This document shows positions 1-9,171 of a stretch of DNA of 64,000 nt, piece after piece (the stretch's first letter is position 1; the number at the start of each line of letters is the position of its first letter). The stretch comes from Liopterus haemorrhoidalis (Eukaryota > Arthropoda > Insecta > Coleoptera > Dytiscidae): the NCBI GenBank assembly GCA_963971575.1, contig OZ020622.1:12624279-12688278 (forward strand), in the 5' to 3' direction. Below the pieces are notes generated by a model. It was not told the DNA's origin and searched no databases. It was given only the letters and a program-made list of their open reading frames with translations. The translations under genes were made by a program, and so were the position numbers.

Positions 1-141
1 AAAGACTTAAACGTTGTGTAACGGTCAGAAGTGAATATTTTTTTATTGGTGTTTCTTGTTTAAAATACATGTATTATGTACTAAAAGAAAATTAAAATAT
101 CTTTGATGAGCCCCCCCAAGAGCTCTACAAAGAGCTCATTA

Positions 142-254
142 GGGCCATCACTGTTATTTTAGAAGTGAAGACCTTTTTATTTTTAGGCCATCACTTGTAT
201 TTTGGAAGTGAGGACCTTTTTTTTATGTCATCACTTGTATTTTAAAAGGGAGGA
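142..254. repeat. short tandem repeat, about 43-bp unit, 2.6 copies
   Basis: Three successive units start with GGCCATCACT or GTCATCACTT, each followed by a TATTTT stretch, (G)AAGTGARGACC and a T-run. The third unit is partial. Just upstream (120-137) is a small perfect inverted repeat, GAGCTC-TACAAA-GAGCTC. No coding potential is seen in the first 300 bases. Confidence 0.6.
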
Positions 255-342
255 AAATATTTTTTGTTTAGATTAAAATTTGCATTTTGAAAAATAAAAT
301 GTACGAGGGTCATTTTTTAAATAAGAACTGTTTGTGTATCTT

Positions 343-744
343 ACGAGGGTTGCCTCTTATATTTCGGGATTGCGTTAAACTAGTGCAGCCACCTGGCAAC
401 TGACGCTTCTACCGTAAAGTTCGACATTTTTGACGGTATACGTACTCAGAAAGTATTGACGTACGAGCGCTATTTTTGTTGTTTACAGTAACGTGAAAAA
501 ATTCATCTCGGCTAAAAATGGAATTAAATCGTGAACATTTTCGAGCGAATATTTTTTACAACTTTCGACGTGTATTAACCCGACAGTGCATCGATGAACT
601 TAATTCGACTTTTGGAGATGAAGCACCATCAAGGACTACTGTTTATCGATGGTTTGCCAACTTCAATCGTGGTCATAGTTCGCTTAAGGACGAATTTCGT
701 GAAGGTCGTCCAAAATCGGTTGTTGTTCCGGAAAACATACGGTT
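343..744 (+). mobile_element. 5' part of a mariner element
   Basis: The left end ACGAGGGTTGCCTCTTAT is shared with 42446 and with 35955. A non-coding leader is followed at 518 by a transposase start. Mariner similarity is lost after about 744, shortly before a LINE piece at 838. A second mariner-like end (TACGAGGGTCATTTTTTAA) lies at 302-320, so this copy probably sits in or next to an older mariner end. Right terminal repeat not found. Confidence 0.7.
518..744 (+). pseudogene. mariner transposase, N-terminal HTH fragment
   Basis: About 75 residues match the mariner N-terminal paired HTH region, which binds the terminal repeats. The second helix-turn-helix motif is visible as TVYRWFANF, followed by the linker EFREGRPKS. 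After residue about 75 the sequence stops looking like transposase and the frame runs into AT-rich DNA, ending at 817. The DDD catalytic domain is absent, so this is a dead fragment. The ATG at 518 is the natural family start (MELNREHFR). A second, more decayed copy of the same start is at 42620. Confidence 0.75.
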
Positions 745-837
745 TTGTCTTGTAAATGATATTTTAGAACATTTAGAAATATTTACATTTAATTTATTGA
801 TATTTAGAAAACTATAATAATAATTCTTTATTTGAAA

Positions 838-1388
838 GGGTGGAGAGGAAAGGGGTACAGTTAGAAAGATTGCCAGATTAAGATGTGGAAATGAAGAACG
901 GAATAATAGGTATTGGGCAAAACCAGAGGATAGGCTATGCAGAATGTGTAGGGAGGAGGAAGAATCCTTGGAACACCTAACAAAAAGATGTGGAAAGATG
1001 ACAAAATGGGAGGGAGAGATAAAGGAGCTGTTAAGTGAAGAAGGAAAGGGAGAAAGGTGGGTGAGAGTATTCGAGGAAAGAAGAAAAGAATGCGGAGAGT
1101 TAAGACAGAACTGAGAACAGGAAGGAAGAGAGAGGCAAAGGAGGAGGAAAGAAAAGAGGGAAGAGAAGCGAAGAAAGAGGGGAAGAAGAACTGGAGTCAA
1201 GAAGGAAGGAGACCGGAGACGGAAACCGAAAAAAGAATAGGAAGAAAGAGAGAAACACCGGAGGAAGAATGGAGAAGAAGAAGAAAGAAAGTCATAAAAT
1301 GTATTTTATTATTATTATGATTAGTATTTCAATGTACTGGTAAAAACCCTAAACGCCGCAAGGCCTAGGATAAATAAAGAATTTATAT
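838..1388 (+). mobile_element. LINE 3' fragment with zinc-knuckle ORF end
   Basis: Positions 863-1114 encode, without an ATG, the C-terminal end of a non-LTR retrotransposon polyprotein. Visible are the phrase LRCGNEERNNRYW and a CX2CX8HX4C knuckle (CRMC...EHLTKRC), ending in a TGA at 1112-1114. An extremely purine-rich (GGAAGAAR) 3' region follows to about 1300, then a 3' terminus ending AGGCCTAGGATAAATAAAG. The reverse transcriptase is missing (5' truncation). A related but more decayed segment is at 63486. The long reading frame on the opposite strand is only a shadow of the GA-rich tract. Confidence 0.6.
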
Positions 1389-1560
1389 TATTAGAAAAAT
1401 ATATAATCTATTTAAATCAGAATGAACTTGAGATCAATGCTGCAGAGATAAAATTTGTAGAAAGATTTTTAGATCGTCAGCAAAGAGAAGGAAGTTACAG
1501 TAATGAAAACAAGATAAGATGTCATTAATAAAAATGATAAATAGAAGAGAGCCGAGGTGG

Positions 1561-1562
<2 letters not shown>

Positions 1563-1641
<79 letters not shown>
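1563..1641. repeat. (TA)n microsatellite, about 39 repeats
   Basis: Uninterrupted TA dinucleotides. No element end was recognised next to it, unlike the TA tract at 6348 which ends an RTE LINE. Confidence 0.9.
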
Positions 1642-1643
<2 letters not shown>

Positions 1644-2449
1644 TTATATTATATCTATATAGTCTGTATATACATTTCCATAATATCTCTTTGATGTTAA
1701 TAATTTAGCAGTTGCCTCCATTGCAACTGACGCAAAATCTGATGATATCCCGATAAAGTTCTTGTCGTCACCATCATTATTTAATTCCATTTTTAAATTA
1801 TTAACAGTGTTATTTGAATACATTTTAACAAGAATTGATTAATAATTATTCTTATTAAATTACGCTTTTCCATCAGACTACCCACTTGCTCGAGTTATTA
1901 TTACTAAATCTATTCCTTGTTGAACTTTATTTGCTTTTTGTAAACCAACATATTTTCTGATATTTAAGTGGAATTTTATTATCAAGACTTTACGACTTTT
2001 TCTCGTTTTTATGAAAATTTACTATGTTTTTTCTGTTTTAAATTTAAAAAAGTATTAATGGAGATTATTTTTATTTAAACTTTATTGATATGAGTTTGTT
2101 TTGTATTACTGAATGTTCTACCGAGCTAATTGGAAAATATAAATTAATTTTTTTCATTAATTAACCCAATATTAATTGGAATACATAACTTGCAACACCT
2201 GTAAACGTATCAATTATAAAATATATGAAAAGTATAATTGGTTTTCAGTTTTAAACAGAAATTTTTAAATATTCGATTTATTTTTTGATGCAGCTTACTG
2301 AAATGAGATGCTAAAAAACTAATTTTTATAGTGGGTAGGTCACATAAGAAGTATACTCCTAGACCCCGATTTGCGTCGTTCCGTTTTGCGTTGTTATTTA
2401 TAGTACAAATTTCAAATAGTACCTTGAACTAAAAACAAATAAATAAATA
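1642..2449. other. AT-rich spacer, nothing recognised
   Basis: About 800 bases on both strands with only short reading frames, no terminal repeats and no similarity to other parts of this window that I could see. Confidence 0.5.
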
Positions 2450-3270
2450 TTGGGTGTACCGGTAAGATTTTCGTTTTTATTATTAGAGCAGTATGTTTAT
2501 TAGTCACGACTTATTCGCTGAATTAAACAGACGTCTTTTGCGTTTTGATTAAACTCTATAATCTTGAGTACCTAATTATTGTTTTCGTTTCATTTTAAAC
2601 CCTTGCATTTTAAAATGGCGGAAGAATTTTCATCAAAACATTTTTTATGCTGTTTAATGTTGCATGAGTACCATAAAAAAATCTGCTATAGTTGCTACAT
2701 AAAAAATTTGCACTGTTTATGATGAAAAACTAAGCGTATGCACATGTTAACAGTGGTTTAAAAAATTTAAATCAGGAAATTTAGGCTTGGATGATGAACT
2801 TCGATCTGGAAGGCCCTATAAAGGAATAATTTATTATCAGATGTTAAAACCGGGGCAAAGTGTTAATTCTGATCTCTACTGTGAACAATTGGATCGACTG
2901 AATCAGAACTTGACCAGAAATGGCCAGAATTTGTGAATAGAAGTGGAGTTATTCTTCAAGGCGACAATGCCTGACCTCATTCATCAAAAAAAGACACATG
3001 CAAAAATTTCCGAGCTTGATTGGGAGGTTCTAAAACATCCACCCTACTCACCAGACAATACATCCTCCGACTATCACTTATTTCGGTCACTGGAACACTT
3101 TTTAAGAAACAAGACACTTAGAGATATGAACCATGTTAAGATGAGCCTTGAAAAATTTTTTCCTTCAAAAAATCAGGAATTTTATAAATCGGGAATATTT
3201 TCTCTTCCTGATAAATGGCAGAGTGTTATATATTATAATGGTAACTATTTTACTCAATAAATTACATTTT
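2450..3270 (+). mobile_element. mariner element, internally deleted, right end lost
   Basis: The left terminus TTGGGTGTACCGGTAAGATT pairs with the degenerate right terminus ATTACATTTTTACCG at about 3260-3275. The right end is cut by the GTCY element that begins at 3271. Length is about 0.8 kb against about 1.3 kb for a full mariner. Confidence 0.75.
2615..3260 (+). pseudogene. mariner transposase, deleted and frameshifted
   Basis: The start MAEEFSSKHF and the HTH remnant (TWFKKFKSG, then LDDELRSGRP) pass straight into the catalytic half at IIYYQMLKPG. The region with the first catalytic Asp is deleted. The second catalytic Asp is present in GDNA but is followed by an in-frame TGA where HDNARPH is expected. 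A one-base frameshift then restores frame for HPPYSPDNTSSDYHLF, whose SSD carries the third Asp of the DD34D triad. The C-terminus runs to TAA at 3258-3260. Inactive. Confidence 0.8.
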
Positions 3271-3880
3271 TACCGACCGTCAACATATATAAGGGAGGTA
3301 TTGTGATCATACCGATTTTGACATTTCTATATTTCGATGGATCTCCACGAATTGAGGTCCCTACATAACGTTTTGACTATTTTTAGCATGATGTCTGTCG
3401 GTCTGTTTGTCTGTCTGTCCGTCCGTCTGTCCATCTGTCTGTGTATACGTGTAGAGCAAATTCGGCGGAAAGGATTTTTATGAAACTTCATATTTAAGCT
3501 TCTGCCATCAATGGCACGAGTTTATCAACTTTTGGTAAAAATCGGTTGACTAAAAATGGGAGTTTACTGTTTTCGATTTTAAGATTTTTTTAAATAAATA
3601 ACATCAGAAAAATATTTCGAAAAAAATTATTGAACAAAAGTTGCTATAAAAGCAATAAATAACAACTTTTTTTGAGACATTTTTTGATAAAACGAAAAAA
3701 AATTCATAATTTGAATGTCTCAATTTTATTATACTTATATGCAACGTTTCCATGGTCATGATAAATAATATCTTTGTTAGAAAATATTAGGCCAAGTTAT
3801 TTCTACTCTGCTGCTAGAATGTATTTTATACAAGTACTTTATGATGGCGGTCGGTCCTGTGGTGGCAACAGTTGATTTTT
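3271..3880 (+). mobile_element. GTCY-microsatellite interspersed element, unit A
   Basis: Unit begins TACCGACCGTCAACATATAT and ends GGTGGCAACAGTTGATTTTT. A (GTCT/GTCC)n tract lies at about 3397-3440. It is followed by conserved single-copy segments (AGCAAATTCGGCGGAAAGGA, TCAATGGCACGAGTTTATCA). No ORF. Five loci in this window carry the family. The (GTCY)n core recalls mini-me or Helentron-associated elements of insects; that placement is an inference from the core alone. Confidence 0.75.
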
Positions 3881-4483
3881 TACCGACCGCCAACATATAT
3901 AAAGGAGGTATTGTGATCATACCGATTTTGACATTTCGAGATTTCGATGGATCTCTACGAATTGAGATCCCTACATAACGTTTTGACTATTTTTAGCATG
4001 ATGTGTGTCGGTCTGTCTGTCCGTCCGTCTGTCCGTCCGTCTGTCCGTCTGTCCGTCTGTCTGTGTATACGTGCAGAGCAAATTCGGCTGAAAGGATTTT
4101 TATGAAACTTCATATTTAAACTTCTACCGTCAATGGCACGAGTTGATCAACTTTTGGTATAAATCAGTTGACTTAAAATGGGAGTTTACTCGTGTCGATT
4201 TTAAGATTTTTGCGAATATTTCACAAAAGAAATAATTTCGAAAAAATTTATTCAACAAAAGTTGCTATAAAAGCAATAATTAACAACTTTTTCTGAGACA
4301 TTTTTTGATAAAAAAGAAAAAATTTGAAAAATTTTTCGAATTGTTTTTCTCAATTTTTTCATACTTACGTGTGATGTTTCCATGGTCATGATAAATAATA
4401 TCTCTGTTAGAAAATATTATGCCAAGTTATTTCTACTCTGCTGTGATGGCGGTCGGTCCTGTGGTGGCCACAGCTGATTTTTT
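3881..4483 (+). mobile_element. GTCY-microsatellite element, unit B (head-to-tail with A)
   Basis: Second unit of the same family directly abutting unit A in the same orientation, with (GTCY)n at about 4011-4063. The A/B junction forms a perfect 10-bp inverted repeat, GGCGGTCGGT at 3847-3856 and ACCGACCGCC at 3882-3891. Ends GGCCACAGCTGATTTTTT. Confidence 0.75.
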
Positions 4484-5422
4484 TCTTTCGATCTGTTTCT
4501 ACTTTAATAATACCAAATAAACTAAAAAACTTTATCAAATATATTTTTTTACTTGATAAACATTTTACTTTTATTGTAAATTTGTTGTCAATTCAATATA
4601 TCTCAAATTATAATATAAATACAATAATTTCATGGTTAATTTTTAATGATTTTGGTTAAAAAAATAATAAAAACCTGTTCAAAATAATACTTAACAGCAC
4701 TGTCTTCTCAATTCCGTCGACCATTTTACTGATTGGTAGTTTACCACCGAAAATGTTAACTTGCACCGACGAATGTAAACATGCCGCCAGTTCAGAATAC
4801 TTATATTTTTCTAACATCGTTAATCTTCGGACGTATCCGTCGGTGCAAGACTTAACATTTTACTTCAGAATACCGCCATTAATGTTCGTTGTGGACTGTC
4901 ATGTAATGACCTACAGATTTATAATTGTACTTTAATAGTTGTATTTTTTTGTAAAATATAGTGGTTTATAACGGATAGTTTATAATTTGCCATGTGCATG
5001 TACATAGCCATAGATATTATCCAGTAAACCACTATGAATTATGTGAAAATACATAAAATGCAGTATTTATTTTTTATGACTGTCTGAATTATGCCTGTAA
5101 AGTATATCATTTGGCTAGACGAATAATGTAAAAATGTGGCTTTTGTACCAACATTGATTACTATCATAATATATAAAGTTTTTACTGCGGAAAATAAAGT
5201 TTATCTTGTTAATTTTTTTATAAATATAAATTTCAAAATAAAAGGATGACATATTTATTGTCGGATGGTCGTGTTGTGACAGTCATATTTAAATTACCGG
5301 AAAAAATGTTTAATTCTGCCTGAGTAGTTAAATATAACAATACTGGCCAACCCGTCGGAAAATATCTACGGAAGTGATTTATTAATTTGATTGTTTAATT
5401 AAATTACCACAGCTAATATCTA
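4484..5422. other. AT-rich spacer with one foldback
   Basis: No gene recognised. A 60-codon reading frame at 4753-4935 coincides with the inverted repeat at 4750-4861 and has no family resemblance, so it is probably chance. Confidence 0.45.
4750..4861. repeat. imperfect inverted repeat (foldback)
   Basis: Left arm 4750-4771 (AAAATGTTAACTTGCACCGA and two more bases) pairs with right arm 4838-4861, the right arm having a 2-nt bulge. Loop about 66 bases. Possibly a remnant of a small MITE; no target duplication identified. Confidence 0.6.
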
Positions 5423-5591
5423 ATGCCGACCTCGATAGTACAGAGGTAACGACCGGTGCTAAAGGTCCTGGGTTCGAATCCTGGTCAGAGCATGGATATT
5501 TGAATTTCCTTATCACCAAAATATATCTCTTCGCTTTGTGGTAATATTTTCAAATTTCACGTAAATAACTTTTTTAATAGTGGGTTTAATC
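5423..5591 (+). mobile_element. tRNA-derived SINE
   Basis: The head reads like a tRNA internal promoter: an A-box-like segment (CGATAGTACAGAGGTAACG, 5433-5451) and, about 28 bases on, a B box GGGTTCGAATCCTGG at 5470-5484. The acceptor arms do not pair as in a functional tRNA and the body is AT-rich, so this is a SINE rather than a tRNA gene. It abuts an RTE fragment. Confidence 0.6.
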
Positions 5592-6343
5592 CCATAAAGT
5601 GAGCTATGCAGACGATATATGCCCTCCGTCACATAATTATGAAGATATGCAATCCAAACTTGAAAGTATAAGTACTTTGGGAAATTTAGTTGGCTTATGC
5701 ATAAATAAAGCGAAAACCAAAGTAATGCGGATTGGTACCAATAACATCAACAGATTTTCCATTAACGGCGAAGACTTAGAAGATATGAAATAATTCTGCT
5801 ACCTCGGTAGTGCAATAACGAGAGATGGAAGAACTACAAGGGACGTGAACAACAGAATACTTAAAGCTCAATAAGTATTCGGCTTGTTGAAAAAAGTCTG
5901 GAAATCCAATAAGATCTCTTGTAAGACTAAGGTACACATATTTAAAACCAATGTAAAATCAGTTTTGATTTATGGCTCCGAAACTCGGAAAGTCAATAAG
6001 AAAATTACCCATTAACTTCAAGTTTTTATTAATAGATGTCTGCGCAAAATTTTTCACATTACTTGGTCAGATTATATTCCCAATATTCATATTTGGGAAT
6101 CGACAGCAAGAAAACCAGGAAATCTAGGCAAAAAGGTAGAATTGGGCATACCCTCCGATAGGCAGTAAACGACATCTCCAGACAGGCATTACAGTGGCAC
6201 ACTCAGGGAAGCCGTCGTAGAGGTCGCTTTGTTGAACTTGATGGCCACGGAACTACCTGGCGCCAGGTGAAGAGGCTTGTTCTTCACAGACCCCGATAAC
6301 GCGAGTTTTTAAAGCCCTATGCTCCAGCGCAGAGATCTAGGTC

Positions 6344-6347
<4 letters not shown>
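5592..6347 (+). pseudogene. RTE-like LINE, RT palm to C-terminus, broken
   Basis: Encodes the second half of a non-LTR reverse transcriptase. The catalytic box YADDIC lies at about 5602-5619, then INKAKTKVMRIGTN, FCYLGSAITRDG-like, VWKSNKIS, FINRCLRKIF-like and RRRG segments to about 6230. Stop codons after EDLEDMK (5791) and after KAQ (5872) plus later frameshifts kill it. Endonuclease and RT fingers are missing (5' truncated). The 3' end reads GAGATCTAGGTCACAAT then (TA)n, a terminus shared with copies at 32266 and 57094. It makes the LINE's RT in intact relatives; here it is a relic. Confidence 0.8.

Positions 6348-6374
<27 letters not shown>
6348..6374. repeat. (TA)n tail of the RTE LINE
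   Basis: TA dinucleotides directly follow the conserved RTE 3' terminus CTAGGTCACAA. Related copies at 32266 and 57094 also end in TA-rich tracts, so this is the element's own microsatellite tail. Confidence 0.7.
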
Positions 6375-6377
<3 letters not shown>

Positions 6378-6469
6378 GTTTGGTGGAAGTTACGAGTGAC
6401 TTGTTGAAATTTAAAATATATAAATATATTGGGATATGCACTCTATGGACTGATGTTAAATAAAGTTTA

Positions 6470-7400
6470 AGACAACATTTATTCCAAATATCCGATATTT
6501 CGGTTTTATTTTAAGCCTTCAATCAGGGCCTATAATTTACAAAATTCTTTACATTAGTGAATTGTTTATATAAATTAACAATGTGAAAAATTAAATTTGA
6601 TTTATAAAAATTATGTTACTTACGAAATATTTAAGTGTCAAACAAAGGTGGTTGTACATCAATGTTTTAATTATAAATAATCAAAACTGATAGTTATTTC
6701 CATTGGTAAAATTATAGATGTTTAATGTGAAACAATAATTAATTTTTTTAACATAGTTGTGAGAATAACGCACATTGTCAACATGAACCTAATGTTGAAA
6801 CTAAGAGGTTAACCGGAAAGAATGTGATTTTTCTCTTCTTGTTTAATCAAGAAATAATAAAATATTTTCAAATTAATAACTAAATTAACGCGAATAGTCA
6901 AGTTTCGAAAAGCAATTAAGAAGAGAGAAATACACTACAATCCCGCCCAAACCTTTTAAATTCAAAATTTTTAAATATTTTGTTTGTTAATAAGGTTACT
7001 ATAAATTATACTCAAATTGTTAATATCTGACTTATTGTTTAAATTGTTTTTGTTATGGACTATATTGCACATTTCTATGAAATTACGTTTAAAAGTATTG
7101 TTTTCAATTGCTAAGATTTTAGGGTTTTGATAATCAATTTCATGTTTTCATTTGTGTACATGTTCAGCGAGTTTACAAGCATTGGGTTTACATCTCGCGT
7201 CTGACTTATGTCCTGTTATGCGATTTTTAAGCATTTGAGATGATTGTCCTATGTAATCTTTATTGCAAATGAGACAATTTAGTTGATACACTGTGTTGCG
7301 TTTTTCAAAAATTGATGTTTTTTCTTTTAAATTAGAGAATAATGGTTTAGTAGTAAATACACTTTTATCAGCTATTTTTTATTAAATTATCTTCTAATAA
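6470..7400 (-). mobile_element. Penelope-like retroelement fragment (3' part)
   Basis: On the minus strand a GIY-YIG endonuclease domain (7060-7380) is followed by AT-rich 3' sequence. That ends near 6545-6490 with CCTGATTGAAGGCTTAAAAT then ACCGAAATATCGG, the kind of GAAGG...CCGAAA motif found near Penelope-like element 3' ends. The RT domain is absent, so only the 3' part is here. It is bounded at 7421 by a TA microsatellite. Confidence 0.7.
7060..7380 (-). pseudogene. GIY-YIG endonuclease domain of a Penelope-like element
   Basis: Read from 7380 downward, the frame gives the linker LFSNLKEKTS, then NTVYQLNCLICNKDYIGQSS, KNRITGHKSD, ACKLAEHVHK, a stop (TGA), and continues KHEIDYQNPKILAIENN and FKRNFIEM. 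This is the classic order VY-x(n)-YIG, Arg of the second motif, and the ENN/KR...E helix of GIY-YIG nucleases fused to Penelope reverse transcriptases. The domain nicks target DNA for priming in active elements. There is one in-frame stop and no upstream RT, so it is a pseudogene. Confidence 0.8.
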
Positions 7401-7420
7401 TTTCTTAATGTGAGGTGATA

Positions 7421-7457
7421 TTTATATATATTTATATATATATATATATATATATAA
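7421..7457. repeat. TA-rich microsatellite
   Basis: TTTATATATA units passing into a pure (TA)n run. Confidence 0.8.
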
Positions 7458-8352
7458 TTAGTCCCATAATGCCCCCTGATTTATGAAAAACTTTTATTTC
7501 ACTGCGTTACTGATAAAATTTTCGAAATAACAACTTAATTTTTACAATTATTTTATCTTCCATTAGATCTATTTGTATTTATTCTGAGTCTTGTCACAAT
7601 ATATTTCAAAAGAAAAAGATGATATACTGATAAGTACAATGCATTAAAGATTTATCATTAACAAAACAATACTTTTCAACAAAATATTGACACAAACGAT
7701 AAGAAATACTGAGCGAATCACCTTCCTTTTAACATCTGCAGACAATAGAACTAGCACACAATACTGGAACATTTGTAATTTTAAAATGCATAAATCATTT
7801 GCGCTTTTAGTACCCATCCATTACATTGAATTTTTACAGTACTTAAAAGAACTGCGCAAGCACAATATTGTAAATTTGATTTTAATGAGCACTTTACTTG
7901 AGCATCTATATTTTAGGAGTAACTTAATCGTCCTATTAAAATATTACAATAGCCCTTGTGGTGATTCATGATATTAAACTTAAGAAAAGTCTGATTTATT
8001 CCTATAATTCGCCGTACGAAAATTCTTTTGATCATATAGCAGTTTTAGTTCATCTTAGTTGAATATACGGTGGTATAGCAGGTACGATCAAGTCATATCC
8101 TACCACTACACACGCAGAGAATATGCTCTGGCCAGGAGGTGCCAAGCAGTACAAGATAACCAGCAACTTACCATTCACTCATAACTGATGTCTCAGTTAT
8201 AGCAATAATTTTAAATTTGCTAATGTTTGAGGATAGTTATACCTTTTCCAAGGTGAGGAAAACGTAATGCATCGTGGCTATATATATTTTTTTATTATTA
8301 AAATAAAAAAAAATTAAAAATAGAGAAAAGTTACTTGGTACTTCATATTTTT
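7458..8352. other. AT-rich spacer, no recognised gene
   Basis: Contains a 94-codon reading frame (7687-7971) of low-complexity Leu/Ile-rich composition that resembles no family I know and has no promoter or partner signal. The 8040-8275 stretch is less AT-rich (GGCCAGGAGGTGCCAAGCAG) and might be a degraded repeat. Nothing firm. Confidence 0.4.
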
Positions 8353-8448
8353 TTCAAATAGCAGCATGTGTCATTTTCTATTGTTGTCAATTTAAATTTT
8401 TAAAATAACCAAGACTTTTTACTTCGGGTAATATAAAACAATTGGCAG
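8353..8448. repeat. 96-bp direct repeat, left copy
   Basis: TTCAAATAGCAGCATGTGTC through AAACAATTGGCAG, matching 9076-9171 with scattered substitutions. The two copies flank a GTCY unit. Confidence 0.8.
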
Positions 8449-9075
8449 TGTGAAAATATTAGGCCAAGTTATTTCTACTCTGCTGCTAGAATTTATTTTA
8501 TACAAGTACTTTATGATGGCGGTCGGTCCTGTGGTGGCAACAGTTGATTTTTTACCGACCGCCAACATATATAAGGGAGGTATTGTGATCATACCGATTT
8601 TGACATTTCGAGATTTCAATGGATCTCTACGAATTGAGATCCCTACATAACGTTTTGACTATTTTTAGCATGATGTCTGTCGGTCTGTCTGTCCGTCCGT
8701 CTGTCCGTCCGTCTGTCCGTCTGGCTGTGTATACGTGAAGAGCAAATTCGGCTGAAAGGATTTTTATGAAACTTCATATTTAAACTTCTGCCATCAATGG
8801 CACGAGTTGATCAACTTTTGGTACAAATCAGTTGACTTGAAATGGGAGTTTACTCGTGTCGATTTTAAGATTTTTGCGAATATTTCACAACAGAAAAATT
8901 TATTGAACAAAAGTTGCTATAAAAGCAATAATTAACAACTTTTTCTGAGACATTTTTTAATAAAACAGAAAAAATTTGAAAAATTTTTCGAATTGTTTTT
9001 CTCAATTTTTTCATACTTACATGTAATGTTTCCATGGTCATGATAAATAATATCTCTGTTAGAAAATATTCGAAG
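8449..9075 (+). mobile_element. GTCY-microsatellite element, circularly permuted unit
   Basis: The insert begins with GAAAATATT-AGGCCAAGTT (the internal/tail part of the unit), passes the junction GGCGGTCGGT...ACCGACCGCC (8520-8564), then the head and (GTCY)n at about 8681-8725, and stops at TTAGAAAATATT (9070). Together this makes one complete unit cut at GAAAATATT instead of at TACCGACCG. It is bounded on both sides by 96-bp direct repeats. Short reading frames on both strands are chance. Confidence 0.75.
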
Positions 9076-9171
9076 TTCAAATAGCAACATGTGTCATTTT
9101 CAATTGTTGTCCATTTCAATTTTTAGAATAAGCAAGACATTTTACTTCGGGTAATATAAAACAATTGGCAG
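9076..9171. repeat. 96-bp direct repeat, right copy
   Basis: TTCAAATAGCAACATGTGTC through AAACAATTGGCAG, the partner of 8353-8448. Confidence 0.8.

Noticed and set aside
673..1200. 175-codon reading frame on the minus strand
   Set aside because: It is the complement of a purine-rich LINE 3' region; Ser/Leu/Phe-rich with no motif, and the plus strand carries recognisable LINE codons.
3397..3440. CRISPR-like repeats
   Set aside because: GTCT/GTCC microsatellite inside an interspersed element, with no spacers and a eukaryotic context.
5423..5500. tRNA gene
   Set aside because: Has B box and A-box-like parts but the acceptor and anticodon arms do not pair; SINE heads elsewhere share the form.
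8419..8650. Overlapping 66-codon frames on both strands
   Set aside because: Both lie inside the GTCY repeat and recur in other copies without conservation of frame.
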